From Anaerolineae bacterium (GTDB lineage Bacteria; Chloroflexota; Anaerolineae; Aggregatilineales; Phototrophicaceae): a DNA stretch of 64,000 nucleotides. The notes beneath the pieces are model-generated. The model saw only the letters and a list, made by a program, of their open reading frames with translations, ran no database searches and had not been told where the DNA came from. The stretch is taken from assembly GCA_019912965.1 (NCBI GenBank), contig JAIOHM010000175.1, forward strand, positions 1 to 64,000, read 5' to 3'. The position numbers were made by a program, and so were the translations under genes. Positions 1-7,510 of this stretch are shown one piece after another (the first letter of the stretch is position 1; each line of letters opens with the position of its first letter).

Positions 1-300
1 CCATCCCCCAGCACCGCCACCGCAGTGACCCCATCGGTATGCCCCTCGAAGACGCGCAGGCTTTCCCCACTCTCCACATCCCACAACCGCAGCGTGTTGT
101 CGCCTGAAGCCGAGAGGGCACGGCCGTCCCCCAGCACCGCCACCGCATTGACAGAATCCGTATGCCCCTCAAACACGCGCAGGCTTTCCCCGGTTTTCAG
201 ATTCCAGAGGCGGAGGGTTTGGTCGTAGGAAGCCGAGAGGGCACGGCCATCCCCCAGCACCGCCACCCCACTGACAGAATCCGTATGCCCCTCGAAGACC
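1..300 (-). repeat. 123-bp tandem repeats encoding WD40 blades
   Basis: Units begin at 1, 124 and 247, each 123 bp (41 codons), and are very similar at the DNA level. The encoded blades share the pattern FEGHTD, then VAVLGDGRALSAS, then LRLW. Spacing is exact, with no drift between visible units. The array continues beyond the window edge. Confidence 0.85.
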
Positions 301-2147
301 CGAATCAGGGCGGGGTCGTTGGGGAAGTGCCATTGATCTGCGGTTCGGAAGTGAAGATGGTGGTTGAGCCAGTCGTCCAAAAAATCGCGCAGACGGTCAT
401 TGCCCTGATGGTGAACTCGTTCGCGCACCTGCTGGATGAAATAGGCGGGATTTTCATCGGGTTTCCAGTTACGGAGATGGTGATTTTCCCATTCGAGATA
501 ACGGGCGAGCGTCACCAGATGGTCGCTGTACAGAGTCGGGGTTTTCAGGCGCAGGGTATCTTGCATATCGCGGAGGACGGCGGTGCTGTCCCGCGCGGCG
601 GCTTCGCGGTTTAGGATGGCGGGGGTATGGTAGGCATTGGCTAGACGTTCGCGGCCTGCCATCATCATTTTTTGAATGTCAGCACGTTTCCGCACATCCT
701 CACGAACGAGGGGATGTAAACGCAGGGCTGCGCCTAAATCTTCGATCAAATTGGCGTTTTTCAATTCGTCTAAGGCTTCGGTGAAGGGCTGGTCGAGGGC
801 GGCGGGATCATCCTCTAGGCCGGAGAGAATCCGCAGGCGGGCGAGGGGGACTTCGGCAGCTTCGTCATAAGCCGCAGCCAGCGCGATCACGGTTTGGGCA
901 TGGTCGGCAATCTGCCCCCAATGCCAGTCGAGGGCGGCGGTCAAGCTGATGTTGTAGTCGGCCTGTGTGCCGAGTTCCCCCGGCGAGAGTTTGATCTTTT
1001 GGGCGACGGTATCGACGCCGCTTTGTAACAGGTGGTCGAGCAGGGCTGTTGGCGTCACCGTCGGGCGTTTTTTGAGCGCGGCAGCAGCCAAGCCCAAGGC
1101 TAAAGGCAAACAACCGACGGCATTACAGATTTTATCGACGGCTGGGTCGGTTTCGGCTTCCGGGCGGGCGGTCAAAATCAGTGCGCGGGCATCCGGCAGC
1201 GGGAGGACGTTCATGGGGATTCGGGCGAAACGTTCCGGCAAATCGGCGCGGCGGGTGGTGATGAGCAAGCGGGCGGCTAACCCGATGGGGCGCAAGGCCG
1301 GGCCGATCTCACGGTTGGCGACATCGGCAGGATTTTCGACGTTATCGAGGATGACGAGCGCCTCGCCTGCCTGATCGCGCAAAAAATTATTGAAAGCGGT
1401 GACCATCTGGCGGTTGTAATCCGGGGCGTTGGGGTCGGCGGGTTTCAGTCCCAAGTTTTGGGCGAGGGCGCTGATTTCGCCCGTCCAATCCGGGCGCGCG
1501 GCGTTGACCCAATAGACACCCGCCGGATAATGGAAGCGGTAGCGGTGGGCATATTCGACGGCGAGTTGGGTTTTGCCGATGCCGCCCAAGCCGTGTAAAG
1601 CGCTGACGCTGACGTTTTTGCCGCCCATGAGGGTTTCGTGAAGCTGCACTAACTGTTCATCGCGTCCCTGAAAGGTGAGCAGACGCGGCCAATCGAGCAA
1701 AAAGCGTTTGTCTTTTTCTTTGGGCGGTTCGGGCAATTTGAGTTCGGTAAACCAGCGTTTTTCATCTTTATCGCGGGCGTCCACGACCTGAAAGAGGTAT
1801 TTCAAATCCTTGTCGTCGAGGGCGTCTTGCAGCACTTTGGGGAAGGGGACATCATCGAAGCGGACGACAAAAATCACCGGCCCCTGTGTGTCTTTGAAGC
1901 GGTCAATCGTCCACGGGATTTCTTTTTCGAGGATGAAGGGGCGGCTGACGAAGGTTTCGGTTATGGCAAAGATTACGCCATAGGATTCATCCACCGCGCG
2001 TTTGATGGCGTTCAACCATTCGACGCCCGTCCGTAAGCCAACTTTATCAATCCAGAGGTTGTGGGCAAGTACAGCCTGCATCCGGGCATGAACGGGGTAT
2101 AAACGGTCGGCGTCGGCATGGGCGTAAGACAAAAAGATGTGCGGCAT
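1..2147 (-). CDS. TIR-NB-ARC-WD40 STAND protein, 3' end outside window
   Basis: The frame is open from ATG at 2147 to the window edge (at least 715 codons). Residues 1-105 form a TIR-like domain beginning MPHIFLSYAHADADRL, with Glu74 or Glu76 as candidate NADase catalytic residue. An NB-ARC NTPase follows, with P-loop GLGGIGKT at residues 186-193 and a Walker B-like ALVILDNV near 260. A helical linker then leads to WD40 repeats, of which about three are visible before the edge. In bacteria, proteins of this layout are STAND sensors: the WD40 end recognises a ligand, the NTPase oligomerises, and the TIR domain may consume NAD or make a cyclic nucleotide signal. Antiphage defence is a known role for relatives but is inferred here. 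The gene stands alone, with the next gene upstream, also on the minus strand, about 175 bp away. Confidence 0.85.
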   Translation of the reverse strand, partial: MPHIFLSYAHADADRLYPVHARMQAVLAHNLWIDKVGLRTGVEWLNAIKRAVDESYGVIFAITETFVSRPFILEKEIPWTIDRFKDTQGPVIFVVRFDDVPFPKVLQDALDDKDLKYLFQVVDARDKDEKRWFTELKLPEPPKEKDKRFLLDWPRLLTFQGRDEQLVQLHETLMGGKNVSVSALHGLGGIGKTQLAVEYAHRYRFHYPAGVYWVNAARPDWTGEISALAQNLGLKPADPNAPDYNRQMVTAFNNFLRDQAGEALVILDNVENPADVANREIGPALRPIGLAARLLITTRRADLPERFARIPMNVLPLPDARALILTARPEAETDPAVDKICNAVGCLPLALGLAAAALKKRPTVTPTALLDHLLQSGVDTVAQKIKLSPGELGTQADYNISLTAALDWHWGQIADHAQTVIALAAAYDEAAEVPLARLRILSGLEDDPAALDQPFTEALDELKNANLIEDLGAALRLHPLVREDVRKRADIQKMMMAGRERLANAYHTPAILNREAAARDSTAVLRDMQDTLRLKTPTLYSDHLVTLARYLEWENHHLRNWKPDENPAYFIQQVRERVHHQGNDRLRDFLDDWLNHHLHFRTADQWHFPNDPALIRVFEGHTDSVSGVAVLGDGRALSASYDQTLRLWNLKTGESLRVFEGHTDSVNAVAVLGDGRALSASGDNTLRLWDVESGESLRVFEGHTDGVTAVAVLGD

Positions 2148-2220
2148 GGCGGCTCAACTCTGGTTGTGCAATTGATGTCCTGCCTATTTTACAAATAACT
2201 TTGTTTTAAGGCGATTCTGA

Positions 2221-2290
2221 TGCCCTCACCCCATGCTCGCTTGGTCGCTCGCTACCCTCTCCCCACCGCTGAGTACAGCTAGGAGAGGGG
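2221..2290. repeat. GC-rich intergenic hairpin repeat
   Basis: This gap holds a C-rich stretch with CCCTCTCC at 2255-2262 facing GGAGAGGG at 2282-2289, able to form an 8-bp stem. It resembles two other GC-rich hairpins, near 25449 and 55597. It lies between the starts and ends of two minus-strand genes, so it could also act in termination. No U-tract follows. Confidence 0.5.
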
Positions 2291-2321
2291 AACAAAGAGG
2301 GATTTAGATAAGATTTTTAGT

Positions 2322-2699
2322 TTATCCCGGATGGGCGATGGTGGTCATCAGGCTGATGTTGCGGGTGGTGCTGTAGAGTCGTGAATATTGAACGACCACA
2401 GGCACATCTGAGCGAATGCGTGTTCCGTAGGGGACATCCAGAGGCAGAGGTACACCGCCTGTATTTTGGGGGTCATCCATGCGGACGTGGATGCAGCGCT
2501 TGGCCGGAATCGTCACAGGTGCGTTTTCGATTGGGGCACGATCCGCGAAGTAAAAATCCAGCAGCAGGTGGGCATCCGTATCGGTCACATTCATCACGCA
2601 GATGGATTCGTGGTTTTTATAGACGGGATCGTTTTCCAGCGGCGTCGCCAGATAGCCATCGGGAATAAACCACAGCGTCGAACCTTCGGGAGACATCAT
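2322..2699 (-). CDS. ASRT-family (sensory rhodopsin transducer-like) protein
   Basis: This 125-residue soluble protein matches the length of the Anabaena sensory rhodopsin transducer family. Recognisable stretches are LWFIPDGYLATP near the N-terminus, HESICVMNVTDTDAHL, RCIHVRMDD and VVVQYSRL. Characterised ASRT is a small beta-sandwich that oligomerises and contacts a rhodopsin. Many relatives occur without rhodopsin and next to sugar-metabolism genes, which fits here, as the rhamnose locus begins about 2 kb away. No rhodopsin gene is in the window. A GAGGTG sequence lies 5 to 7 bases before the chosen ATG. Its function in this organism is unknown; a ligand-binding or regulatory role in carbohydrate use is a guess. 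Confidence 0.8.
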   Translation of the reverse strand: MMSPEGSTLWFIPDGYLATPLENDPVYKNHESICVMNVTDTDAHLLLDFYFADRAPIENAPVTIPAKRCIHVRMDDPQNTGGVPLPLDVPYGTRIRSDVPVVVQYSRLYSTTRNISLMTTIAHPG

Positions 2700-2757
2700 A
2701 TTTGCACCTCGTGGAATTGTCGCCTATAAATATTTCTATTGAGCAGGAGTGTTATTC

Positions 2758-3201
2758 ATGTATATGCCAGCCATTATTGATGCCCGTCATGTGCGCAGTT
2801 ATCAGGTCGGGCCGTATCTGACGATGCTGTTCACGGATTGCAAAAGTGCCGGGCAGATTCAGTATCGTCATGTGCTGTTTGTTTATGCGCCGCCCGACCC
2901 GCGTGACCCGCGTCCTAAACCGCCTTCACGCATTATGGCGGTGGCGGCAGAACGCAATCCGCATCTGGAGCGCGTCCCGGATGTGCCCAGGAATGGGTAT
3001 TTCCTCGGTGTGTTCCCCGGCGAGGGACATATGAACATGGGCATGTCCGAAGACTGGTACGATCTGGAAAAATTCGCCCAAAAAGCACTGGAGATCGTCG
3101 CTAACCAGTATATGATTACGATTCCGCCTCAGCTTTTGCCCCCGATTCCACCCAAACGGCGCTGGTGGCAGTTCTGGCGCAAACCGTCGTCTGCGTTATG
3201 A
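2758..3201 (+). CDS. Conserved hypothetical protein
   Basis: I do not recognise a family. The protein has 147 residues and starts MYMPAIIDARHVRSYQ. The ATG at 2758 is preferred over an in-frame GTG at 2749 because AGGAG at 2745-2749 lies 8 bases before it. It has no signal peptide and no membrane segment. A proline-rich stretch (PPDPRDPRPKPPS) lies near residue 50, and the C-terminus ends in a Trp-rich basic tail (RWWQFWRK). Its 3' end overlaps the convergent PstS-like gene by 6 bp. Confidence 0.65.
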   Translation: MYMPAIIDARHVRSYQVGPYLTMLFTDCKSAGQIQYRHVLFVYAPPDPRDPRPKPPSRIMAVAAERNPHLERVPDVPRNGYFLGVFPGEGHMNMGMSEDWYDLEKFAQKALEIVANQYMITIPPQLLPPIPPKRRWWQFWRKPSSAL

Positions 3202-4140
3202 ACCTAAACCTTGTAAGGTCTGTCGGTTGGCTTCCAGCGCGGCGGCATTCGGTAACGCCAGATCAGAACCGATCAAACCCGTTGGCAGCGATGTCACATA
3301 GAAGTTGACGAAATCTGCCACTGATGGCCGCTGCTGAAACAAGGTGGTGGTGGTGTATAACCATATCGGTCGCTGGATGGGATATGTTCCGCCGGTAATT
3401 GCATCCGCCGATAAGGCTACACCTTCAATGGGTACGGCGCGAATGGTACTGCCACCTGTTCCACTCAGTCCCAGCAACGTAATTGCATTGGGATTCTCGG
3501 TCACGGCCAGCGTTCGGGCTGGTGCGGTATCATCCTCAATAAATATGAAGCTGGGTGAGCTTAAATCCGGTTCGTCATCGTTGCTGAACAGGGTTTGAAT
3601 GAAAAAGTCGAAAGAGGTGCTGTCGGTTTCCGCCAGAATCCCAATCGGCTCACTCGGCCATCCGGCGCGGACATCTGCCCAAGTGCGGGCGGTGCTGAAG
3701 ATGGCGCGCAGTTCGGCCAACGTCAGATCAGTCAAAAATGTGTTTTGCTGACTGACGAAGATGCCAATCGCTTCCACGCCGATGGTGAAGCCCAACGGTT
3801 CGCCCATCCGCTGACGGCAGGCGGCTTGTTCTTCGGTGGTCATGGCGCGCACGGCGGTCGCAATCTGTGCATCGCCCACATCACACAGGCGCGAAAGTCC
3901 GGGGCCTGTGCCTGTCACTTCGTTGACAATTTCCCCGGTATAACCCGATGCCCGAAACTGAGCTGTAATCCGGTCGGTAGCGGGGGCGGCTATCGTGCTG
4001 CCGACGACCGTGATTTTTTGCACGGTTGCCAGATCAACGGTTGGCGGTGGGGGAAGTGGGGTTTCGGTTGGGGCAGCCGAGGGCGTTCCTCCACAGGCCG
4101 CCAGAAAGATTATCAGTAAGGAGAAACAGAATCGTAACAT
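3196..4140 (-). CDS. PstS-like phosphate/anion-binding lipoprotein
   Basis: The 314-residue product starts with a lipoprotein signal ending in the lipobox LAAC near residue 16, followed by a Thr/Pro-rich linker. The mature part begins KITVVGSTIAAPATDRI, the typical PstS-like opening with the phosphate-contacting GST turn. FVSQQNTFLTDLTLAELRAI is the usual hinge-region motif of this family. The type II periplasmic fold would sit on the outer face of the membrane. No pstCAB permease genes are adjacent, so it may serve a distant transporter or act as a sensor or scavenging protein. Confidence 0.8.
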   Translation of the reverse strand: MLRFCFSLLIIFLAACGGTPSAAPTETPLPPPPTVDLATVQKITVVGSTIAAPATDRITAQFRASGYTGEIVNEVTGTGPGLSRLCDVGDAQIATAVRAMTTEEQAACRQRMGEPLGFTIGVEAIGIFVSQQNTFLTDLTLAELRAIFSTARTWADVRAGWPSEPIGILAETDSTSFDFFIQTLFSNDDEPDLSSPSFIFIEDDTAPARTLAVTENPNAITLLGLSGTGGSTIRAVPIEGVALSADAITGGTYPIQRPIWLYTTTTLFQQRPSVADFVNFYVTSLPTGLIGSDLALPNAAALEANRQTLQGLGS

Positions 4141-4297
4141 TTTGAATCAAAATCTTTCATCAGCAATACTATACTCTATTAACCATAATAGCCCAATTCA
4201 GCCGCGAGTAAAAGTACCGCAGCGATAGATCGCAGATACTCGATATGATTTTCCATATCGGCTGCATTGTATACGCTACATATCAACTCAAGCCCTT

Positions 4298-4564
4298 TTA
4301 CCCAATCACCAATTGAGTGTTTTTCCTGAATACCAAATACAATGCCTTTATGGGAGAACCTTCGGCATCCAGTATCAAATAATCCACATCGTGAGTACAG
4401 AGGACACGTTCCATACGGACAGCACGTTTGAGGTGATTGATGTCGCTGTCGCCTAACGCATCAGCGTCATGGGCGGTCACAACATCAATACCCCGGCGGC
4501 GAAGTTGAACAGCAATTTTGGGTGAGATATTCTCATCCAAATAGAGGCTTATGGCGGCTTCCAA
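4298..4564 (-). CDS. DUF5615 PIN-like toxin candidate
   Basis: This 88-residue protein has the DUF5615 layout: LYLDENISPKIAVQLRRRG at the N-terminus, a central DIDVVTAHD-like strand and a second acidic patch CTHDVDYLI near residue 58. The conserved Asp residues at these sites resemble the PIN nuclease active site. The start is a TTG at 4564, supported by AAGGA about 8 bases upstream; no ATG or GTG is suitably placed. It overlaps the upstream DUF433 gene by 32 bp, so the two are translated as a unit. By analogy with such pairs it is the toxin, probably an RNase; this has not been shown for this exact family member. Confidence 0.75.
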   Translation of the reverse strand: MEAAISLYLDENISPKIAVQLRRRGIDVVTAHDADALGDSDINHLKRAVRMERVLCTHDVDYLILDAEGSPIKALYLVFRKNTQLVIG

Positions 4565-4835
4565 TCCTTTGTTCCTTCAAAGTTTCCGCGAGCTTACGTC
4601 GTTCCTGAATGCTTTGATCAATTTCGGCTTTGTGTTCGTAGTAGTAAGCCAGCGCAGCGTGTACTTGCTGGAGGGAAAGCTCGTAATGGTCGGCAATATC
4701 ATCGACATCAAGCATCTGGAACACCTTTGCAATTGCCACATCGGCAACAGTGATGGTTGTTCCAGCAATGCAGGGGCGTCCGCCACGTACATCGGGATTA
4801 GAGACAATCAGGTTGATACTGAGAATCATGTCCAT
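4533..4835 (-). CDS. DUF433 antitoxin-like protein
   Basis: This 100-residue protein contains the DUF433 signature: SNPDVRGGRPCIAGTTITV near residues 12-30, then a helix-turn-helix-like segment IADHYELSLQQVHAALAYY. The domain is related to DNA-binding antitoxins and commonly precedes a DUF5615 gene. Such genes normally repress their own operon and bind the partner toxin. A second ATG at 4829 is a possible alternative start. A short intergenic gap separates it from the aldolase gene at 4886, so the pair probably forms its own unit. Confidence 0.75.
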   Translation of the reverse strand: MDMILSINLIVSNPDVRGGRPCIAGTTITVADVAIAKVFQMLDVDDIADHYELSLQQVHAALAYYYEHKAEIDQSIQERRKLAETLKEQRIGSRHKPLFG

Positions 4836-4885
4836 GCGTTTTTACCCACAATGTTGATCTACGTTCATTATAGTGATTTGCGGGT

Positions 4886-5683
4886 CTAATACTCAACAAA
4901 CTGCTTGCGGCGGTAGATTTCGTCGGGGCGTTTGTAGATATGCAGGATGTCTTCGCGGCTCATGAAAACGGGTTCGCCAATCGCACAGGCTCCGGCAAAA
5001 ATATGGGCAGCCTTGACGGTCATGGCGGTGATGTTCAGTACTTCAGTGGGTGTTTGCCCCAGCGCGATTAATCCATGATTGGCGAGCAAAATCACTTTGG
5101 GTGCTTCACCGTTATCGTCCATGTAGCGGCGGGCTGCATCGCGGATTGCCAATGCCAGCGGCAGGCCGGGGTCTACATAGGGCACAAAGGCCGATTCCGG
5201 GCCACACAGTACAGCTTCATCAGGAAATAAGCGGTTGGACGCAAACTGCCGCGCTCGACTGCTGCACAGGATTCGGTTGACCGCAACGGGGTGGGTATGA
5301 CCAATCACCTGTACACCACATTCGTGAAGCAGCATGGCGTGAAAGGTGACTTCCACCGATGGTACACCGGGCGCGGTGGCATCTACTTTGGCGGCCTGCA
5401 TGACTGCTTTTTGGGCGGCAAGATCGCCGGGGGATTGGTCGAGCATCCCCAGAATTGACTCAAACCGCACGGCCACGAATCCTGCTGGCGTAATGGTTTC
5501 CATGCCCTGACCGCTGGCTTTAATCCAGAACGAGTCGGCATCTATGCGGCAGGAAGTATTGCCTTCACCAATAATGACATATTCGCGTTCAGGCTGACCG
5601 AGTTTATGGGTGAGATCGACGAGTGCGGAAAGGGTATCAGCGGTTGGGTGCGGCGATTTGTTGGCGTTCGTAACGTTCGGCAA
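4886..5683 (-). CDS. Class II aldolase/adducin family protein
   Basis: A zinc-dependent sugar-phosphate aldolase or epimerase fold of about 265 residues. Visible motifs are GEGNTS (phosphate loop), PSVEVTFHAMLL, IGHTHPVAVN with two candidate zinc histidines, and LLANHGLIALG with the third. Relatives cleave fuculose-1-phosphate or rhamnulose-1-phosphate. It lies at the distal end of the rhamnose gene cluster, so a role in deoxysugar breakdown is likely, but the substrate is unproven because a fused aldolase already exists at 14056. I chose TTG at 5683 because AGGAGG at 5693-5698 lies 9 bases before it. Longer versions start at other TTG codons. It overlaps the preceding gene by 47 bp. Confidence 0.8.
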   Translation of the reverse strand: MPNVTNANKSPHPTADTLSALVDLTHKLGQPEREYVIIGEGNTSCRIDADSFWIKASGQGMETITPAGFVAVRFESILGMLDQSPGDLAAQKAVMQAAKVDATAPGVPSVEVTFHAMLLHECGVQVIGHTHPVAVNRILCSSRARQFASNRLFPDEAVLCGPESAFVPYVDPGLPLALAIRDAARRYMDDNGEAPKVILLANHGLIALGQTPTEVLNITAMTVKAAHIFAGACAIGEPVFMSREDILHIYKRPDEIYRRKQFVEY

Positions 5684-6044
5684 TTGCGTAAGCCTCCTCA
5701 AGCGTGCTGGCGGCAAAAGTTTTTTTACCCAGTGTGGTTTTGAACAGGGCGGTGAAGGTTGTTACCATCGCACGGATAAATGCATTGCGGGTGATAATGA
5801 CCAGAATTCCCCAGTTGGATGGCATATGAGCCAGACCATTTCGGGCATGGGTGAGCGTGCCGCCTAGTGGCAGGGACTCGCTTTCACGCAAATCCGAAAC
5901 AATATGAACGGTGTATTCAACCGAATTCACCATTTGCTTGGTTCGCTGAGTCGCCTCATAGAATGCTTCCCATGTCCAACTACCTGTAAAAATCTGTCGG
6001 ACGATGGTTTGACTCTGTTCAGCCCACTCAATCTGGATACGCAC
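5637..6044 (-). CDS. Small SpoIIAA/STAS-like hypothetical protein
   Basis: A 135-residue soluble protein with no signal peptide. The pattern of strands and helices (IFTGSWTWEAFYEAT, VHIVSDLRESESLP, GILVIITRNAFIR, ending in TLEEAYAIAERYE) resembles SpoIIAA-like STAS proteins common in Chloroflexota. No conserved phosphorylatable serine could be assigned. It lies between the rhamnose-binding protein gene and the second aldolase, on the same strand, and overlaps the latter. It may be cotranscribed, but its role in sugar use is unknown. Confidence 0.6.
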   Translation of the reverse strand: MRIQIEWAEQSQTIVRQIFTGSWTWEAFYEATQRTKQMVNSVEYTVHIVSDLRESESLPLGGTLTHARNGLAHMPSNWGILVIITRNAFIRAMVTTFTALFKTTLGKKTFAASTLEEAYAIAERYERQQIAAPNR

Positions 6045-6112
6045 TGTAACTTACTCCAATGCTTTCCATCCTTTATATATTACGACAAGCGGTTTATGGC
6101 CTGAATTAAGGA

Positions 6113-6140
6113 TAGGGGCAAGCCCGTTGGCTTACCCCTA
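6113..6140. terminator. Near-perfect inverted repeat after the rhaS-like gene
   Basis: Arms TAGGGGCAAGCC (6113-6124) and GGCTTACCCCTA (6129-6140) pair at 11 of 12 positions around a CGTT loop. It sits 52 bp past the stop of the binding-protein gene. It could slow transcription or protect the 3' end of the mRNA. No run of T follows, and it resembles other dispersed palindromes in the window, so a REP-like origin is equally possible. Confidence 0.55.
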
Positions 6141-6192
6141 TGCTGCCACCCGCAAAGAAATCTATCGGCTGGCAAGCGATCATTGACGACTT

Positions 6193-7389
6193 TTAGAAGT
6201 CGAAGTCGAAAATGTTATCCTGATTGTAGACGAACGCCGGGCCAAGCAGAATTTCGCTGCCATTGATGACCGACAGCGTGCCCAGACGGCCAGCTTCGAC
6301 CGAGGTAGCGCCCGGAACCAGCACACCATCAACCACTGCGCGCATCACGTACACGGCAGCGTAACCCAGATCAATCGGATTCCAGAGTACAACCGATTCC
6401 ACGCAGCCATTCTCAACGAAGGGCTTCATCTGGTTCGGGGTGCTCAGACCGACGATAGCGATACCTGAGTCGGCATCCGGTGCGCCCACGCCTTCGGCGG
6501 CGTCATCGGGGGAGCACAGGCTGGCCTGCTGTACTGCATCGGCTGCGCCGGGGAACGCCACGCTGGACATACCCAGAACGCCATCCATATCCGCGCCGTA
6601 TTTCTGAATGAGAGCCTGTGTCTGCTGGAAGGCCAGATTTTGATCTTCCTGCGACTCAACGGTTTCCAGCCAAGTCAGTTCGGGATAGCAATTGGCGATG
6701 TAATCCTGTGCTTCACCAATCCAACGCGCCTGATTCGGGGCGGTGAAGGAGCTGGTCACGATGGCGAAGCTCCCTGCCGGGCCGATTTCCGCTACCAGGC
6801 TGTCCACCATTGATTTAGCGATGGCTTCAAAGGGTGCCTGATTCACAAACCATTCGCGGGCATCTGCTTCGGAACCAGCGTCATAACCGACAACATGGAT
6901 ACCCTGTGACAGCGCATCACGCAGTACCGGGCTGATACCAACCGGGTCGTTAGCGGCGAACAGAATGCCATCTACACCCTGCGTAATGTAACGATCAATG
7001 AACTCGACCTGCTGCACGATGTCGCCTTCGGTCGGGCCGTCGGTGGTGACGGTGACGTTGCCGAGTTCAGCGGCGGCTTCCTGCTGCCCCTGAGTGGTGG
7101 CGGCAAAGTAACCGATACCGATCAGCTTCGGCACATCCACGAGGGTGATGGGCTGTCCAGCCAGATCAGGCGCATCAACAGGTTGTCCGCCATCGTAAGC
7201 CGGGGCTTCCATCGGGGCTTCTTCAGTGGCTTCCGGTTCGGCAGCGGCGGCGGAATCACCGGCTGGGCATTCCATCGGATTGGTGGGCAGATCATCTGCA
7301 CCGACCCAGCGTCCGTCCTGCGCGGTGGCTGCCGAGAAGGACAGTGCCAGCGCACACAGCGCCACAATAATGAGGAACTTCTTAGTCAT
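6193..7389 (-). CDS. rhaS: Rhamnose-type sugar ABC transporter binding protein
   Basis: A type 1 periplasmic binding protein of 398 residues. It has a signal peptide (MTKKFLIIVALCALALSFS) with cleavage expected at ATA|QDG. An Ala/Glu/Pro-rich linker at about 30-75 precedes the core. Core motifs are IGYFAATTQGQQEAA, GDIVQQVEFIDRYITQGVDG, VVGYDAGSEADA and LGYAAVYVMRAVVDG, typical of the RhaS/LsrB group. It delivers sugar to the permeases encoded just upstream. It is the last transporter gene of the cluster. The assignment to rhamnose rests on the adjacent rhamnose enzymes. Confidence 0.85.
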   Translation of the reverse strand: MTKKFLIIVALCALALSFSAATAQDGRWVGADDLPTNPMECPAGDSAAAAEPEATEEAPMEAPAYDGGQPVDAPDLAGQPITLVDVPKLIGIGYFAATTQGQQEAAAELGNVTVTTDGPTEGDIVQQVEFIDRYITQGVDGILFAANDPVGISPVLRDALSQGIHVVGYDAGSEADAREWFVNQAPFEAIAKSMVDSLVAEIGPAGSFAIVTSSFTAPNQARWIGEAQDYIANCYPELTWLETVESQEDQNLAFQQTQALIQKYGADMDGVLGMSSVAFPGAADAVQQASLCSPDDAAEGVGAPDADSGIAIVGLSTPNQMKPFVENGCVESVVLWNPIDLGYAAVYVMRAVVDGVLVPGATSVEAGRLGTLSVINGSEILLGPAFVYNQDNIFDFDF

Positions 7390-7510
7390 GAAAAACTCTC
7401 CTTAGTATTGAACGTTTTTTTCTGCAAATGAATGTGATGGGCATCATCCCTTTTACCGCCGAGGCATCACCCCCTTTGCATGGCTGGTTTTCATCAAAAT
7501 GCTCCTGTGT

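Noticed and set aside
162..2036. Plus-strand open frames across the left 2 kb
   Set aside because: They are antisense to the TIR-NB-ARC-WD40 frame, whose domain motifs read cleanly on the minus strand.
2322..2699. A complete sensory rhodopsin system
   Set aside because: No seven-helix retinal protein gene was found in the window.
4886..5716. Longer aldolase start at TTG 5716
   Set aside because: AGGAGG lies inside that version, positioned for TTG 5683.
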